The notes: a model not told the origin generated them from the sequence alone. A stretch of 39,318 nt of DNA from Silvania hatchlandensis (GCF_025564065.1 NZ_JAMGZK010000031.1:1-39318), one strand, 5' to 3'; shown: positions 1 through 12,088, counted from the stretch's first letter. Program-made: numbers and translations.

Positions 1-2
1 GG

Positions 3-71
3 TGGTACAGCACAAAAGTGGGGGTGATCGACCTGAAAAGAAAGTCGATCACCATGGGTAAAGGATGTTAA
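3..71 (+). pseudogene. Possible C-terminal fragment of a transposase, cut by the window edge
   Basis: The frame is open from the window edge to a TAA at 69-71. It reads as a plausible protein end containing VGVIDLKRKSITMGKGC. Directly after it comes DNA with repeats ending in ACA, which looks like the terminus of an insertion sequence, so this is probably the last part of a transposase lying outside the window. The fragment is too short to assign an IS family; IS481 or IS21 are my guesses from the style of the end. It could also be noncoding. Confidence 0.3.
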
Positions 72-72
72 A

Positions 73-124
73 AAGTGTTCACCCTGTCCCCGAACATCTG
101 TCTACCATGTCCCCGGACCGTACA
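73..124. mobile_element. Probable insertion-sequence terminus
   Basis: Two imperfect direct copies of a CACCCTGTCCCCGAAC / TACCATGTCCCCGGAC motif lie at about 80-118, and the segment ends in GGACCGTACA (minus strand TGTACGGTCC). A TGT...ACA end with internal repeats just after a possible transposase stop is typical of IS481 or IS21-type elements. The other end is outside the window, so target-site duplication cannot be checked. From 125 to 210 there is no gene. That stretch has a perfect inverted repeat CCTCAA-CCC-TTGAGG (172-186) and GAGAGGGGGCC-type sequence like enterobacterial intergenic repeats. An additional perfect arm pair GGTGATCGAC/GTCGATCACC lies near 24-54. Confidence 0.35.
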
Positions 125-210
125 CCCTGAATGGAGAGGGGGCCGACCGTGCCAATTTTTTTGTGGGGATTCCTCAACCCTTGAGGGAGAGGAGCCATCC
201 ATTTAAATCC

Positions 211-1155
211 TCACGCCAGAGCGTCACTGACCCCCGCCGCCCTCTGCAACCATCCCTGCAATAACTTCCCGTCCTGCGTCATCTCCCCGTCCTGACGCAC
301 GCACAGATAATAATCCCGCCCATCATCAATCGGCAGATCGAAAATCTTCACCAGCTCGCCGCTCTCCAGATAGGGCGCGATCAGCGGCTCGCGCATTAAG
401 GCGCACCCCAGCCCCGCCTGCACGCCTGCCAGGGTGAGCAGCCCGTCTTCGAACATCGGTCCGCTGCGACGCGGCGGACGTTTCACCCCCTGCTGGATAA
501 ACCACTGTTGCCAGGTGACGCGCTCCTCATCGTGCAACAGCGGCATTTGCAGTAGCTGCTCGGGAGTATCGATATGCCCGTGCAGGCGCAGAAACGCCCG
601 GCTGCATACCGGCACCATCTGCCCGGAGATCAGCTTTTCGCTCTGGTAGCCCGCCCACTGCCCGTTGCCGAAGCGGATCGACATGTCAGAGGCGTCGCTC
701 AGGTAGTTGCGGTGGTTAGCGTAGACCACGTTGATTTCGGTTTGCGGGTTGGCGCGCATAAAGGTGGGCAGACGCGGGATAAACCAACCCATGCCAAACA
801 GCGGGATCAGGCTGATGGTCACCTGGCGGGTTTGCACCTGCTCCACCAGGTGTTCCGTAGCCTGGCGCAGGACGTTAAACGCCGCACGGATCGAGCGATA
901 ATAGTCCCGCCCCTGCGGGCTGAGGATCAGTCTGCGCCCCTGGCGTTCGGTCAGCGGCAGTTGCAGATATTCTTCGAGCACTTTTAGCTGGTGGCTGACC
1001 GCTGAGGGCGAGATCTGCAGCTCCTGGGCCGCAAGCGTCACGCTGCCCAGCCGGGCAATCGCCTCGAAGGCGCGTACCGCCCGCAGCGGCGGATCGTTCG
1101 CCAGACGGCTTTCAGCAAACCCTGACAAGCCCGGTGATTGTTCTGTTTTTTTCAT
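211..1155 (-). CDS. LysR-family transcriptional regulator, probable regulator of the ATC operon
   Basis: A 314-residue LysR-type regulator of normal length. The N-terminal winged helix-turn-helix is at about residues 22-80, with the typical core LRAVRAFEAIARLGSVTLAA followed by ISPSAVSHQLKVLE. The rest is the effector-binding domain, and the overall form is GcvA-like. It is divergent from the ABC transporter/ATC hydrolase operon that starts at 1326. LysR proteins usually sense a pathway metabolite and activate the divergent operon, so ATC or N-carbamoyl-cysteine is the likely effector, by inference only. The ATG at 1155 gives a complete family N-terminus although the ribosome site is weak. 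The shared intergenic region holds a candidate operator (1190-1214). Confidence 0.85.
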   Translation of the reverse strand: MKKTEQSPGLSGFAESRLANDPPLRAVRAFEAIARLGSVTLAAQELQISPSAVSHQLKVLEEYLQLPLTERQGRRLILSPQGRDYYRSIRAAFNVLRQATEHLVEQVQTRQVTISLIPLFGMGWFIPRLPTFMRANPQTEINVVYANHRNYLSDASDMSIRFGNGQWAGYQSEKLISGQMVPVCSRAFLRLHGHIDTPEQLLQMPLLHDEERVTWQQWFIQQGVKRPPRRSGPMFEDGLLTLAGVQAGLGCALMREPLIAPYLESGELVKIFDLPIDDGRDYYLCVRQDGEMTQDGKLLQGWLQRAAGVSDALA

Positions 1156-1189
1156 ATGTTGATCTATTCAGGATAGTCAGATTAATCAG

Positions 1190-1214
1190 TGATTTATGAT
1201 TTTGTTATAAATCA
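1190..1214. promoter_or_regulatory. Candidate LysR operator, inverted repeat between divergent genes
   Basis: TGATTTAT and ATAAATCA form a perfect 8-bp inverted repeat separated by 9 bases. The core contains a T-N11-A arrangement as LysR proteins recognise. It sits 35 bases upstream of the regulator start and about 110 bases upstream of the first transporter gene, a usual place for an autoregulatory/activation site. Assignment is by position and symmetry only. Confidence 0.5.
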
Positions 1215-1325
1215 TGCAGATAAAACAAGCTCCAGATGTCATAAGAAAGAATATATGCGTATTTCACAATCTAATTCAATTATTAGATGTTACCCGCTGA
1301 AAGAGCAATTTGTCGGGTAACAACG

Positions 1326-2276
1326 TTGGACACACTCATACAACAACTGATCAACGGCGTAATGCTGGGCAGCATCTACGCGCTGATCGCGCTGGGCTAT
1401 ACCATGGTGTATGGCATTTTGCGCATTATTAACTTTGCCCATGGCGATATTTTAATGGTCGGCGCGCTGACCACCCTCTCATCGCTGAACCTGATCAACA
1501 GCCATTTCCCCGCCATGCCGCAGCTGCTGCAGCTCGGTTTTGCGCTGGTGATTGCGATGGCGGTCTGCGCCCTGCTGGCGATGGCCGTTGAACGCTTTGC
1601 CTACCGTCGCCTGCGCAACGCCCCGCGCCTGGCGCCGCTGATCTCCGGGATTGGCGTGTCGGTGCTGCTGCAAACCGTGGCGATGATTATCTGGTCGCGC
1701 AACCCGCTGATGTTCCCGCAGATCCTGCCGATGGACCCGATTGCGGTTACTGCCGGTAGCGACGCGCATCCTCCGGCGCTCATCACCGTCACCGGCATCG
1801 TCACCGTGGCGCTGGCGCTGTCGGTGATGATCGGCCTGTGGCTGCTGGTGGAGTACACCCGCCTTGGACGCGGCATGCGCGCAGTGGCCGAAAACCCGCG
1901 CGTCGCCACTCTGATGGGCGTTAACCCGAATGCAATCATCACCCTCACCTTCGCCATTGGCGGCATCTTCGCGGCGCTTGCCGGGGTGATGATGGCCAGC
2001 AACTACGGCAATGCCAGCTTCTCGATGGGCTTTCTGCCCGGAATTAAAGCCTTTACTGCCGCGGTGCTCGGCGGCATAGGCAACATTCGCGGGGCGATGA
2101 TTGGCGGGATCTTACTCGGCATTATCGAAGCGCTGGGTGCAGGCTATCTGGGCGAGCTGACTCACGGCGTCTTCGGCAGCAACTATCAGGATGTATTCGC
2201 CTTTATCGTGCTGATTCTGGTGCTGGTATTCCGTCCGGCGGGCCTGCTGGGCGAGCGCGTTGCGCACAGGGCATAA
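1326..2276 (+). CDS. Branched-chain-type ABC transporter permease (LivH family)
   Basis: First membrane subunit of a HAAT-family (Liv-type) importer. It is highly hydrophobic, with about eight membrane segments and the family opening VMLGSIYALIALGYTMVYGI followed by INFAHGD. An EAA-like cytoplasmic loop lies near GIKAFTAAVLGGIGN. The frame is open from an ATG at 1287, but family alignment puts the N-terminus at LDTLIQQLINGV, so I choose the TTG at 1326, with GGGTAA just upstream, giving 316 residues. The ATG at 1287 cannot be excluded. It is the first gene of a seven-gene operon with ATC hydrolase and carbamoylase, so the cargo is probably a thiazoline acid or carbamoyl amino acid rather than leucine. 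Confidence 0.88.
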   Translation: MDTLIQQLINGVMLGSIYALIALGYTMVYGILRIINFAHGDILMVGALTTLSSLNLINSHFPAMPQLLQLGFALVIAMAVCALLAMAVERFAYRRLRNAPRLAPLISGIGVSVLLQTVAMIIWSRNPLMFPQILPMDPIAVTAGSDAHPPALITVTGIVTVALALSVMIGLWLLVEYTRLGRGMRAVAENPRVATLMGVNPNAIITLTFAIGGIFAALAGVMMASNYGNASFSMGFLPGIKAFTAAVLGGIGNIRGAMIGGILLGIIEALGAGYLGELTHGVFGSNYQDVFAFIVLILVLVFRPAGLLGERVAHRA

Positions 2277-2285
2277 GGGAAAATC

Positions 2286-3392
2286 ATGACTGCAATTGAA
2301 CTCAAAACCCCGGCGGTCAGCCGTAAATTCTGGTCCGGCATGACGCTGTTGGTACTGGCGCTGGTGCTGGCCCCGGTTGTGGCGACCCAACTGGGCGGCA
2401 ACTACTGGGTGCGGGTGATCGACTTCGCCCTGCTCTACATCATGCTCGCGCTGGGGCTGAACATTGTGGTGGGCTACACCGGCCTGCTGGATATGGGCTT
2501 TATCGCCTTTTATGCCGTCGGTGCCTATCTGGCAGCGCTGCTGGCCTCACCACATCTGCTGGAGGTGTTCCCGATCCTCAGCGTCTGGTTCCCGGACGGG
2601 CTACACACCTCGTATCTGCTGATCATCCCCATAGCGGCGCTGGTCGCGGCAGTGTGCGGCATTCTGCTCGGTGCCCCCACGCTGAAACTGCGCGGCGACT
2701 ACCTGGCGATTGTGACCCTCGGTTTCGGGGAGATCATCCGCATCCTGATGCGCAACCTCGACCGCCCGGTGAACATCACCAACGGCGCAAAGGGTATCTC
2801 CGGGGTCGATACCCTCAACCTGTTCGGCCTCAAGTTTAGCGGCGTTTACCACTGGTTTGGCGTCAAAGTCCCGGCGCTGTGGCTGTGGTACTACCTGCTG
2901 ATGCTGATGATTGTGGCGATCATTTTTGTCTGCCTGCGCCTGCAGCACTCGCGCATTGGTCGGGCGTGGCACGCCATTCGTGAAGACGAAGACGTGGCAC
3001 GGGCGATGGGCATCAACGTGCGTAACTTTAAGCTGCTGGCCTTTGCGATGGGCGCCTCCTTTGGCGGCATCGCCGGGGCGCTGTTTGGTGCCTTCCAGGG
3101 CTTTGTCTCGCCGGAATCCTTCACCCTGCAGGAGTCGATTGCGGTGCTGGCGATGGTGGTGCTCGGCGGGATGGGTCATATCCCGGGGGTGATCCTTGGT
3201 GCGGTTCTGTTGACCGCTCTGCCGGAACTGCTGCGCAGCCAGGCGGCGCCGGTGCAGCAGGCGCTGTTCGGCACGGTGCTGGTCGACCCGGAAATTCTGC
3301 GTCAGCTGTTCTACGGCCTGGCGTTGGTGCTGGTGATGCTGGTTCGCCCGTCGGGCATCTGGCCGGTACGCCACAAGGAGGTGAAAGCATGA
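2286..3392 (+). CDS. Branched-chain-type ABC transporter permease (LivM family)
   Basis: Second permease subunit, 368 residues, normal for LivM. About ten membrane segments are visible, with family motifs LNIVVGYTGLLDMGFIAFYA near residues 58-77 and the EAA-like loop AIREDEDVARAMGINVRNFK near 230-249, which contacts the ATPases. It starts at an ATG with GGGAAA upstream, 9 bases after the previous gene. Its stop overlaps the start of the next gene (ATGA), so the two are translationally coupled. It should form the translocation channel as a heterodimer with the LivH-like subunit. Confidence 0.92.
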   Translation: MTAIELKTPAVSRKFWSGMTLLVLALVLAPVVATQLGGNYWVRVIDFALLYIMLALGLNIVVGYTGLLDMGFIAFYAVGAYLAALLASPHLLEVFPILSVWFPDGLHTSYLLIIPIAALVAAVCGILLGAPTLKLRGDYLAIVTLGFGEIIRILMRNLDRPVNITNGAKGISGVDTLNLFGLKFSGVYHWFGVKVPALWLWYYLLMLMIVAIIFVCLRLQHSRIGRAWHAIREDEDVARAMGINVRNFKLLAFAMGASFGGIAGALFGAFQGFVSPESFTLQESIAVLAMVVLGGMGHIPGVILGAVLLTALPELLRSQAAPVQQALFGTVLVDPEILRQLFYGLALVLVMLVRPSGIWPVRHKEVKA

Positions 3393-4156
3393 GCCTGTTA
3401 ACCGTGCGCAATATGTCCAAACGCTTTGGCGGCCTGACGGCGGTTGATAACGTCTCGCTGTCGATTAACCCCGGCGAGATCTACGGCCTAATCGGCCCCA
3501 ACGGTGCGGGAAAAACCACCTGTTTTAACCTGATTACCGGCCTGTATCCGGCGGACAGCGGCGAATTTGCGATTGCCGATCGGCCTTACTCGCCAAAGCA
3601 GATCGAGAAAGTGACGGCGGCAGGCATCGCCCGCACATTCCAGAACGTGCGGCTGTTTAATGAGATGTCGGTACTGGAAAACGTAATGGTCGGACGCCAC
3701 GTGCGTACCCGTAACGGGCTGTGGGCGGCGCTGACCCGGCATAAACGTGCCCGCGCTGAAGAAGTCGACACCCGGGAACAGGCCTGGCACTGGCTGGAGT
3801 ACACCGGGATCGCCAAGTTTGCCCACTATCGCGCCTGCGATCTGGCTTACGGCCATCAGCGTCGGCTGGAGATTGCCCGCGCGCTGGCGACCGATCCGCT
3901 GCTGCTGGCGCTGGATGAGCCCGCGGCCGGGATGAACGCCGCCGAGAAAGTGGCCCTGGGCGAGCTGCTGACCCGCATGCGCGACGACGGCAAAACCCTG
4001 CTGATGATTGAGCACGACGTCAAGCTGGTGATGGGCATCTGCGATCGCCTGACGGTGCTGGACTACGGCAAAACCCTGGCCTGCGGCACGCCGGATAGCG
4101 TGCGGCGCGACCCGGCGGTGATCGCCGCCTGGCTTGGAGGCAACAAGCATGTCTGA
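3389..4156 (+). CDS. ABC transporter ATP-binding protein (LivG family)
   Basis: 255-residue cytoplasmic ATPase that powers the importer. Walker A GPNGAGKTT is at residues 36-44. The degenerate LivG-type signature is YGHQRRLEIARAL, Walker B is LLALDEPAAGMN, and the switch histidine is in MIEHDVKLVM. The start has a strong AAGGAGGTG ribosome site inside the end of the upstream permease gene and overlaps its stop by 4 bases. The LivG-specific insertion (about residues 110-145, GLWAALTRHKRARAEE region) is present, which separates it from the LivF-like partner that follows. Confidence 0.93.
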   Translation: MSLLTVRNMSKRFGGLTAVDNVSLSINPGEIYGLIGPNGAGKTTCFNLITGLYPADSGEFAIADRPYSPKQIEKVTAAGIARTFQNVRLFNEMSVLENVMVGRHVRTRNGLWAALTRHKRARAEEVDTREQAWHWLEYTGIAKFAHYRACDLAYGHQRRLEIARALATDPLLLALDEPAAGMNAAEKVALGELLTRMRDDGKTLLMIEHDVKLVMGICDRLTVLDYGKTLACGTPDSVRRDPAVIAAWLGGNKHV

Positions 4157-4868
4157 ATTACTGAAGGTTGAACGGCTGGATGTGCACTACGGCGGCATCC
4201 AGGCAGTGCGCGGCGTCTCTTTCACTCTGCACGAGGGCGAACAGGCGACGCTGATTGGCGCTAACGGCGCGGGCAAAAGCTCCACCGTGCGGGCCATCAC
4301 CGGGCTGGAGCGCTTTGGCGGCAATATCGAATTTAACGGCCAGCCGGTGCGCAAGCGTAAAGCCGAAGCGCTGCTGCGCGACGGTCTGGTGATGGTGCCG
4401 GAGGGCCGGGGGATCTTCGCCCGTATGACGGTGCTGGAGAATTTACAAATGGGGGCCTGGCTTCGGCGTGACACTGTCACCGTGAAGCAGGAGATGGCGG
4501 AGATTTTTGACCGTTTTCCGCGCCTCGGCGAGCGTCAGCACCAGCTTGCCGGGCTGCTCTCCGGCGGCGAACAGCAGATGCTGGCGCTGAACCGCGCCCT
4601 GCTCAGCCGCCCGCGCCTGCTGATCCTTGACGAACCGTCGATGGGGCTGGCACCCAAAATGGTTGAGAACATTTTTGCAACGATCGCCGGGCTGCGCGAG
4701 CGCGGCGTGGCCCTGCTGCTGATCGAACAAAACGCCCGGCTGGCGCTGGACGTCACCGACAAAGCCTGGGTAATGGACAGCGGCAGCATCGTCCATCACG
4801 GCGAGTCGAAAGCGCTGCTTGCCGATGATCAGATCGCACAGATTTATTTGGGCGAAATGCCCGTTTAA
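4149..4868 (+). CDS. ABC transporter ATP-binding protein (LivF family)
   Basis: 239-residue ATPase, the second nucleotide-binding subunit of the importer. Walker A GANGAGKSS is at residues 37-45, the signature is LSGGEQQMLALNRAL, Walker B is LLILDEPSMGLAP, and the switch histidine is replaced by Gln in LLIEQNARLA, as is usual for LivF. I choose the ATG at 4149 because GGAGG lies 8 bases upstream and MSELLKVERLDVHYGG matches the family start; an ATG at 4134 in the same frame has no comparable site. It overlaps the upstream gene by 8 bases. Confidence 0.92.
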   Translation: MSELLKVERLDVHYGGIQAVRGVSFTLHEGEQATLIGANGAGKSSTVRAITGLERFGGNIEFNGQPVRKRKAEALLRDGLVMVPEGRGIFARMTVLENLQMGAWLRRDTVTVKQEMAEIFDRFPRLGERQHQLAGLLSGGEQQMLALNRALLSRPRLLILDEPSMGLAPKMVENIFATIAGLRERGVALLLIEQNARLALDVTDKAWVMDSGSIVHHGESKALLADDQIAQIYLGEMPV

Positions 4869-4894
4869 CACACCACCAACATCAGGGAATAACA

Positions 4895-6052
4895 ATGAAA
4901 ACAGCAAAAATCAGTGCGCTCAGCGCCGCCATTCTGCTCGGAAGTTTTGCCGCACCGGGTGCCTGGGCTGCCGACAGCGAAACCGTGGTTATCGGTCTGG
5001 CCGGACCACTGACCGGGCCGTCTGCCCGTATCGGTAAAGATCTGGAGAACGGTGCCCAGCTGGCGATTGACGACATCAATAAACAGCATCCGACCATCGG
5101 CGGCAAAGCGGTGACCTTTAAGTTGCAGTCGGAAGATGACCAGTCGGATCCGCGCACCGCAGTGGCCGTAGCCCAGCGTCTGGTCGACAGCAATGTGGCA
5201 GGCGTGGTCGGCCACTGGAACACCGGCACCAGCATCCCGGCGGCGCGCGTCTATCACGACGCAGGTATCGCTCAGGTCGCCCCGGTGGCAACCGGTCACG
5301 GCTACACCAAACAGGGTTTTGACACCAGCTTCCGCGTGATGGGCCATGACGATGACGGCGGCCAGTTTGCCGGGGAATACGCGGTCAAGACCCTGAAAGC
5401 AACGCGCATCGCGGTGATCGACGACCGTACCGCCTTCGGCCAGGGGCTGGCGGATGAATTTATTAAATCGCTGGAAGCTCAGGGCGTGAAAATTGTCGAC
5501 CGGCAGTACGTGGACGACAAAACCGTCGACTTTAGCGCCGTGCTGACCGCCATCCGCAGTAAAAAAGCGGATCTGATCTTCTTCGGCGGCGTGGACAGCC
5601 AGGCGGCACCGCTGGCGCGACGCATCAAACAGCTGGGGATGGACGCCACCCTGATGGGCGCAGGCGGCTTTGTCAGCCAGACCTTCCTGCAGCTGGCGCA
5701 GAAAGAAGGTGACGGCGTCGTGGCGCTGGAGCCGGGCCTGCCGGTGGATCAGATGCCGGGCGGAAAAGCCTTCGAGCAGGCGTATCAGTCCCGCTATCAC
5801 ACTCATATCGAACTGCACGCCCCATTCGCCTATGACGCCACCCGCGTGCTGGTTGCGGCGATGGAAAAAGCCGACTCGGTCGATCCGGCGAAATACCTGC
5901 CTGCCCTGCGCGCCATCAGCTATTCCGGCGTCACCGGACAGATTGCGTTCGATAAAGAGGGCAATCTGAAAGCACCATCCTTTACCGTTTACAAAGTGGT
6001 CGAGGGCAAATGGCAGCCGCAAACCGTGCTCGGCGGCGCACAACCGAAGTAA
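4895..6052 (+). CDS. Periplasmic amino-acid-type substrate-binding protein (LivJ/LivK family)
   Basis: 385 residues with a clear Sec signal peptide (hydrophobic SALSAAILLGSFAAPGAWA, cleavage probably after Ala25-Ala26). The mature part has the type I periplasmic binding fold of Leu/Ile/Val-binding proteins: VVIGLAGPLTGPSARIGKDL at the start, then AQLAIDDIN and VVGHWNTGTSIPAA in the ligand region. It captures the cargo for the four membrane/ATPase subunits upstream. It lies between the transporter and the two catabolic enzymes in one operon, so the ligand is inferred to be 2-aminothiazoline-4-carboxylate or a carbamoyl derivative. A CAGGGA ribosome site precedes the ATG. Confidence 0.92.
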   Translation: MKTAKISALSAAILLGSFAAPGAWAADSETVVIGLAGPLTGPSARIGKDLENGAQLAIDDINKQHPTIGGKAVTFKLQSEDDQSDPRTAVAVAQRLVDSNVAGVVGHWNTGTSIPAARVYHDAGIAQVAPVATGHGYTKQGFDTSFRVMGHDDDGGQFAGEYAVKTLKATRIAVIDDRTAFGQGLADEFIKSLEAQGVKIVDRQYVDDKTVDFSAVLTAIRSKKADLIFFGGVDSQAAPLARRIKQLGMDATLMGAGGFVSQTFLQLAQKEGDGVVALEPGLPVDQMPGGKAFEQAYQSRYHTHIELHAPFAYDATRVLVAAMEKADSVDPAKYLPALRAISYSGVTGQIAFDKEGNLKAPSFTVYKVVEGKWQPQTVLGGAQPK

Positions 6053-6069
6053 CGTAGTGAGGCAATGTG

Positions 6070-6552
6070 ATGAGTGATAATAACGAGCTGGGCATTCTCG
6101 CCCGCCGCAAAATTGAAGCAGAAATTATTAAGCCAATTTATGAAATCCTGGTGCGCGAGATTGGGAAAACCCGCGCCCAGGCGGTCATTGGCGAAGCCAT
6201 TGAACAGGCGGCAATCGATGCCGGACAGCATTTTGCCCGCCAGGAGCCGAACGGCGCGGACGTGAAGAGCTTTATCGCCCTGCAGTATCTGTGGGAGAAG
6301 GATAACGCCCTCGACGTCAAAGTGATCGACGCTGACGACCAGCAGTACAACTACAACGTCACCCGCTGCCGCTACGCCGAGATGTATCACGAGATGGGGC
6401 TGGGCGAGATCGGCCACCTGCTCTCCTGCGCTCGCGACGAGAAGTTTATCGTCGGCTACGCCCCGGACGTGGAGCTGACGCGCACCACCACCATCATGCA
6501 GGGTGGCGCATGCTGCGACTTCCGCTACCGTAGCATCAAGGACAAAGCATGA
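6070..6552 (+). CDS. L-2-amino-thiazoline-4-carboxylate hydrolase (AtcB family)
   Basis: 160 residues. The product resembles the L-2-amino-thiazoline-4-carboxylic acid hydrolase family, with the C-terminal hallmark RTTTIMQGGACCDFRY (CDFRY at 149-153) and further cysteines at 100, 120 and 148. In Pseudomonas AtcB opens the thiazoline ring of L-ATC to give N-carbamoyl-L-cysteine, which AtcC then cleaves to cysteine. The next gene encodes an AtcC-like amidohydrolase, so the pair reproduces that pathway. I choose the ATG at 6070 over the GTG at 6067. It begins 17 bases after the binding-protein gene and overlaps the next start by 4 bases. No ATC racemase gene is seen, so only the L-form may be used unless the racemase is elsewhere. 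Confidence 0.8.
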   Translation: MSDNNELGILARRKIEAEIIKPIYEILVREIGKTRAQAVIGEAIEQAAIDAGQHFARQEPNGADVKSFIALQYLWEKDNALDVKVIDADDQQYNYNVTRCRYAEMYHEMGLGEIGHLLSCARDEKFIVGYAPDVELTRTTTIMQGGACCDFRYRSIKDKA

Positions 6553-7775
6553 TTCGTGTTAACGCAGCGCGGCTATGGTCGACGCTGGAGATGATGGCGC
6601 AGATCGGAGGCACCCCCGCCGGGGGTGTTACCCGTCTGGCGCTGAGCGACGAAGATCGGATTGCCCGCAACCTGCTGCGCGACTGGGCGCAGGAGGCCGG
6701 TTTCAACTGCGACGTCGACAGCATGGGCAATATGTTTATCCGCCGCGCCGGAAAAAACCCCTCGCTGGCCCCGGTGATCACCGGCTCGCACGTGGATTCT
6801 CAGCCGCTCGGCGGTAATTACGACGGGATCTACGGCGTGATGGCCGGGCTGGAGCTGCTGCGCACGCTGAACGACAATCAGCTTGAAACCGAGCGCGATA
6901 TCGTGCTGATAAACTGGACCAACGAAGAAGGCGCGCGCTTTGCCCCGGCGATGCTGGCTTCCGGGGTCTGGACCGGGCAGTTCACTGAGGAATATGCCCA
7001 CGCGCGGGCCGACCGGGACGGCATCACCGTCGGCGAGGCGCTGGACGCGATCGGCTATCGCGGGGAGCATCCTGCCCACGCCTTCCCGATTCACGCCTGC
7101 TATGAGCTGCATATCGAACAGGGGCCGATTCTGGAAGATGACGCCATTGATATCGGGCTGGTACGCGCGGCGATGGGCCAGCGCTGGTTTACGATCACCC
7201 TGGACGGCTTTGCGGCGCACGCGGGCACCACCCCCATGCACAGCCGCCGCGACGCACTTACTGCATTTGCCGAACTGGCGCTGAAGGTAGAAGCCATTGG
7301 CTATCAGCACGTGCCCGACGGTCGGGCGACCATCGGTATGGCGAACGTTACGCCGAATTCCCGCAACGTGGTCCCCTCCCGGGTGGTCTGCAGCGTAGAG
7401 TTCCGCCATCCGCAAATCGAGGCGCTGGACGCGATGGAAGCCGCGCTGTATCAGGCGGCGAAGCATATTGCGGCGCGCGGGGTGAATGCCGACGTCGAGC
7501 GGATCTTCGATTACGCGCCCATTGCTTTTGATGCCGCCTGCCTGGCACGCAGCGAAGAAGCGGTGGCGGCACTGGGCTACTCGGCCATACCGATGGTTTC
7601 CGGCGCCGGGCACGATACCTGTTACGTGAGCAAAATCGCCCCAGCCAGCATGATCTTTATTCCGTGCGAGAAAGGCATCAGCCACAACGAAGCAGAACGT
7701 ATCCTCCCGGAATGGTCCGAGAAAGGGGCGAACGTGTTGTTGCACAGTGTGTTGAGTGCTGCGCAGGAGAAATAG
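6549..7775 (+). CDS. N-carbamoyl-L-amino-acid (cysteine) amidohydrolase, M20 family, AtcC-like
   Basis: 408-residue zinc-dependent amidohydrolase of the M20 carbamoylase/allantoate amidohydrolase group. Metal ligands are visible as GSHVDSQPLGGNYDG (His81, Asp92), WTNEEGARF (Glu126/127), ELHIEQGP (His188) and GISHNEAE (His379). The lid/dimerisation domain follows DGFAAHAGTTPM. Such enzymes hydrolyse N-carbamoyl-L-amino acids to the amino acid, CO2 and ammonia. Placed directly after an ATC hydrolase with an ATGA overlap, the likely substrate is N-carbamoyl-L-cysteine. The same fold also serves hydantoin and allantoate catabolism, but no hydantoinase or allantoinase is present here. Confidence 0.88.
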   Translation: MIRVNAARLWSTLEMMAQIGGTPAGGVTRLALSDEDRIARNLLRDWAQEAGFNCDVDSMGNMFIRRAGKNPSLAPVITGSHVDSQPLGGNYDGIYGVMAGLELLRTLNDNQLETERDIVLINWTNEEGARFAPAMLASGVWTGQFTEEYAHARADRDGITVGEALDAIGYRGEHPAHAFPIHACYELHIEQGPILEDDAIDIGLVRAAMGQRWFTITLDGFAAHAGTTPMHSRRDALTAFAELALKVEAIGYQHVPDGRATIGMANVTPNSRNVVPSRVVCSVEFRHPQIEALDAMEAALYQAAKHIAARGVNADVERIFDYAPIAFDAACLARSEEAVAALGYSAIPMVSGAGHDTCYVSKIAPASMIFIPCEKGISHNEAERILPEWSEKGANVLLHSVLSAAQEK

Positions 7776-7790
7776 AGACCGCCTTCCCGC

Positions 7791-7824
7791 AGAGAGCAAC
7801 GGCCTGATGAGGTGGATGCTCTCT
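7791..7824. terminator. Hairpin between convergent operons
   Basis: AGAGAGCA and TGCTCTCT form a perfect 8-bp inverted repeat with an 18-base loop between the amidohydrolase stop and the end of the antiterminator gene. There is no T-run on either side, so it is a weak or factor-assisted terminator at best. Confidence 0.35.
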
Positions 7825-11956
<4,132 letters not shown>

Positions 11957-11985
11957 GGTGTTTCCCTGGTGTTGAAGCAAAAAAA

Positions 11986-12039
11986 AAGACCAAAACAGAG
12001 ACGCTCCCCTTAACGGGAGAGCATTTCTATTTTGGTCTT
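11986..12039 (-). terminator. Leader terminator (attenuator) of the beta-glucoside operon
   Basis: In the minus-strand RNA, AAGACCAAAA pairs perfectly with UUUUGGUCUU around a second GC-rich stem (GCUCUCCC/GGGGAGC), followed by a run of nine U. It lies between the promoter and the PTS gene start at 11956. Its 5' arm is shared with the RAT at 12034-12062, the standard mutually exclusive arrangement of BglG-type antitermination. Confidence 0.9.
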
Positions 12040-12062
12040 GCCTGCTTTCGCAGTAGCATGCC
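12034..12062 (-). promoter_or_regulatory. Ribonucleic antiterminator (RAT) for the BglG-type protein
   Basis: This minus-strand 29-base segment has the conserved RAT features: GG at the start, TACTGC, a short loop, GCAGGCAA and a final ACC. It agrees with the E. coli bgl RAT as I remember it at about 22 of 29 positions. It overlaps the first bases of the terminator stem, so protein binding here would prevent terminator folding. The cognate binding protein is encoded at the end of the same operon. Confidence 0.9.
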
Positions 12063-12088
12063 GTAATAAAAATGGGCAATTTCAGCGG

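Noticed and set aside
4865..6043. 392-codon antisense open frame over the binding-protein gene
   Set aside because: The forward strand encodes a clear signal peptide and binding-protein fold; the reverse is a codon-bias shadow.
11957..12079. 41-residue N-terminal extension of the PTS protein
   Set aside because: It would be translated through the RAT and terminator and precedes the normal EIIB start.
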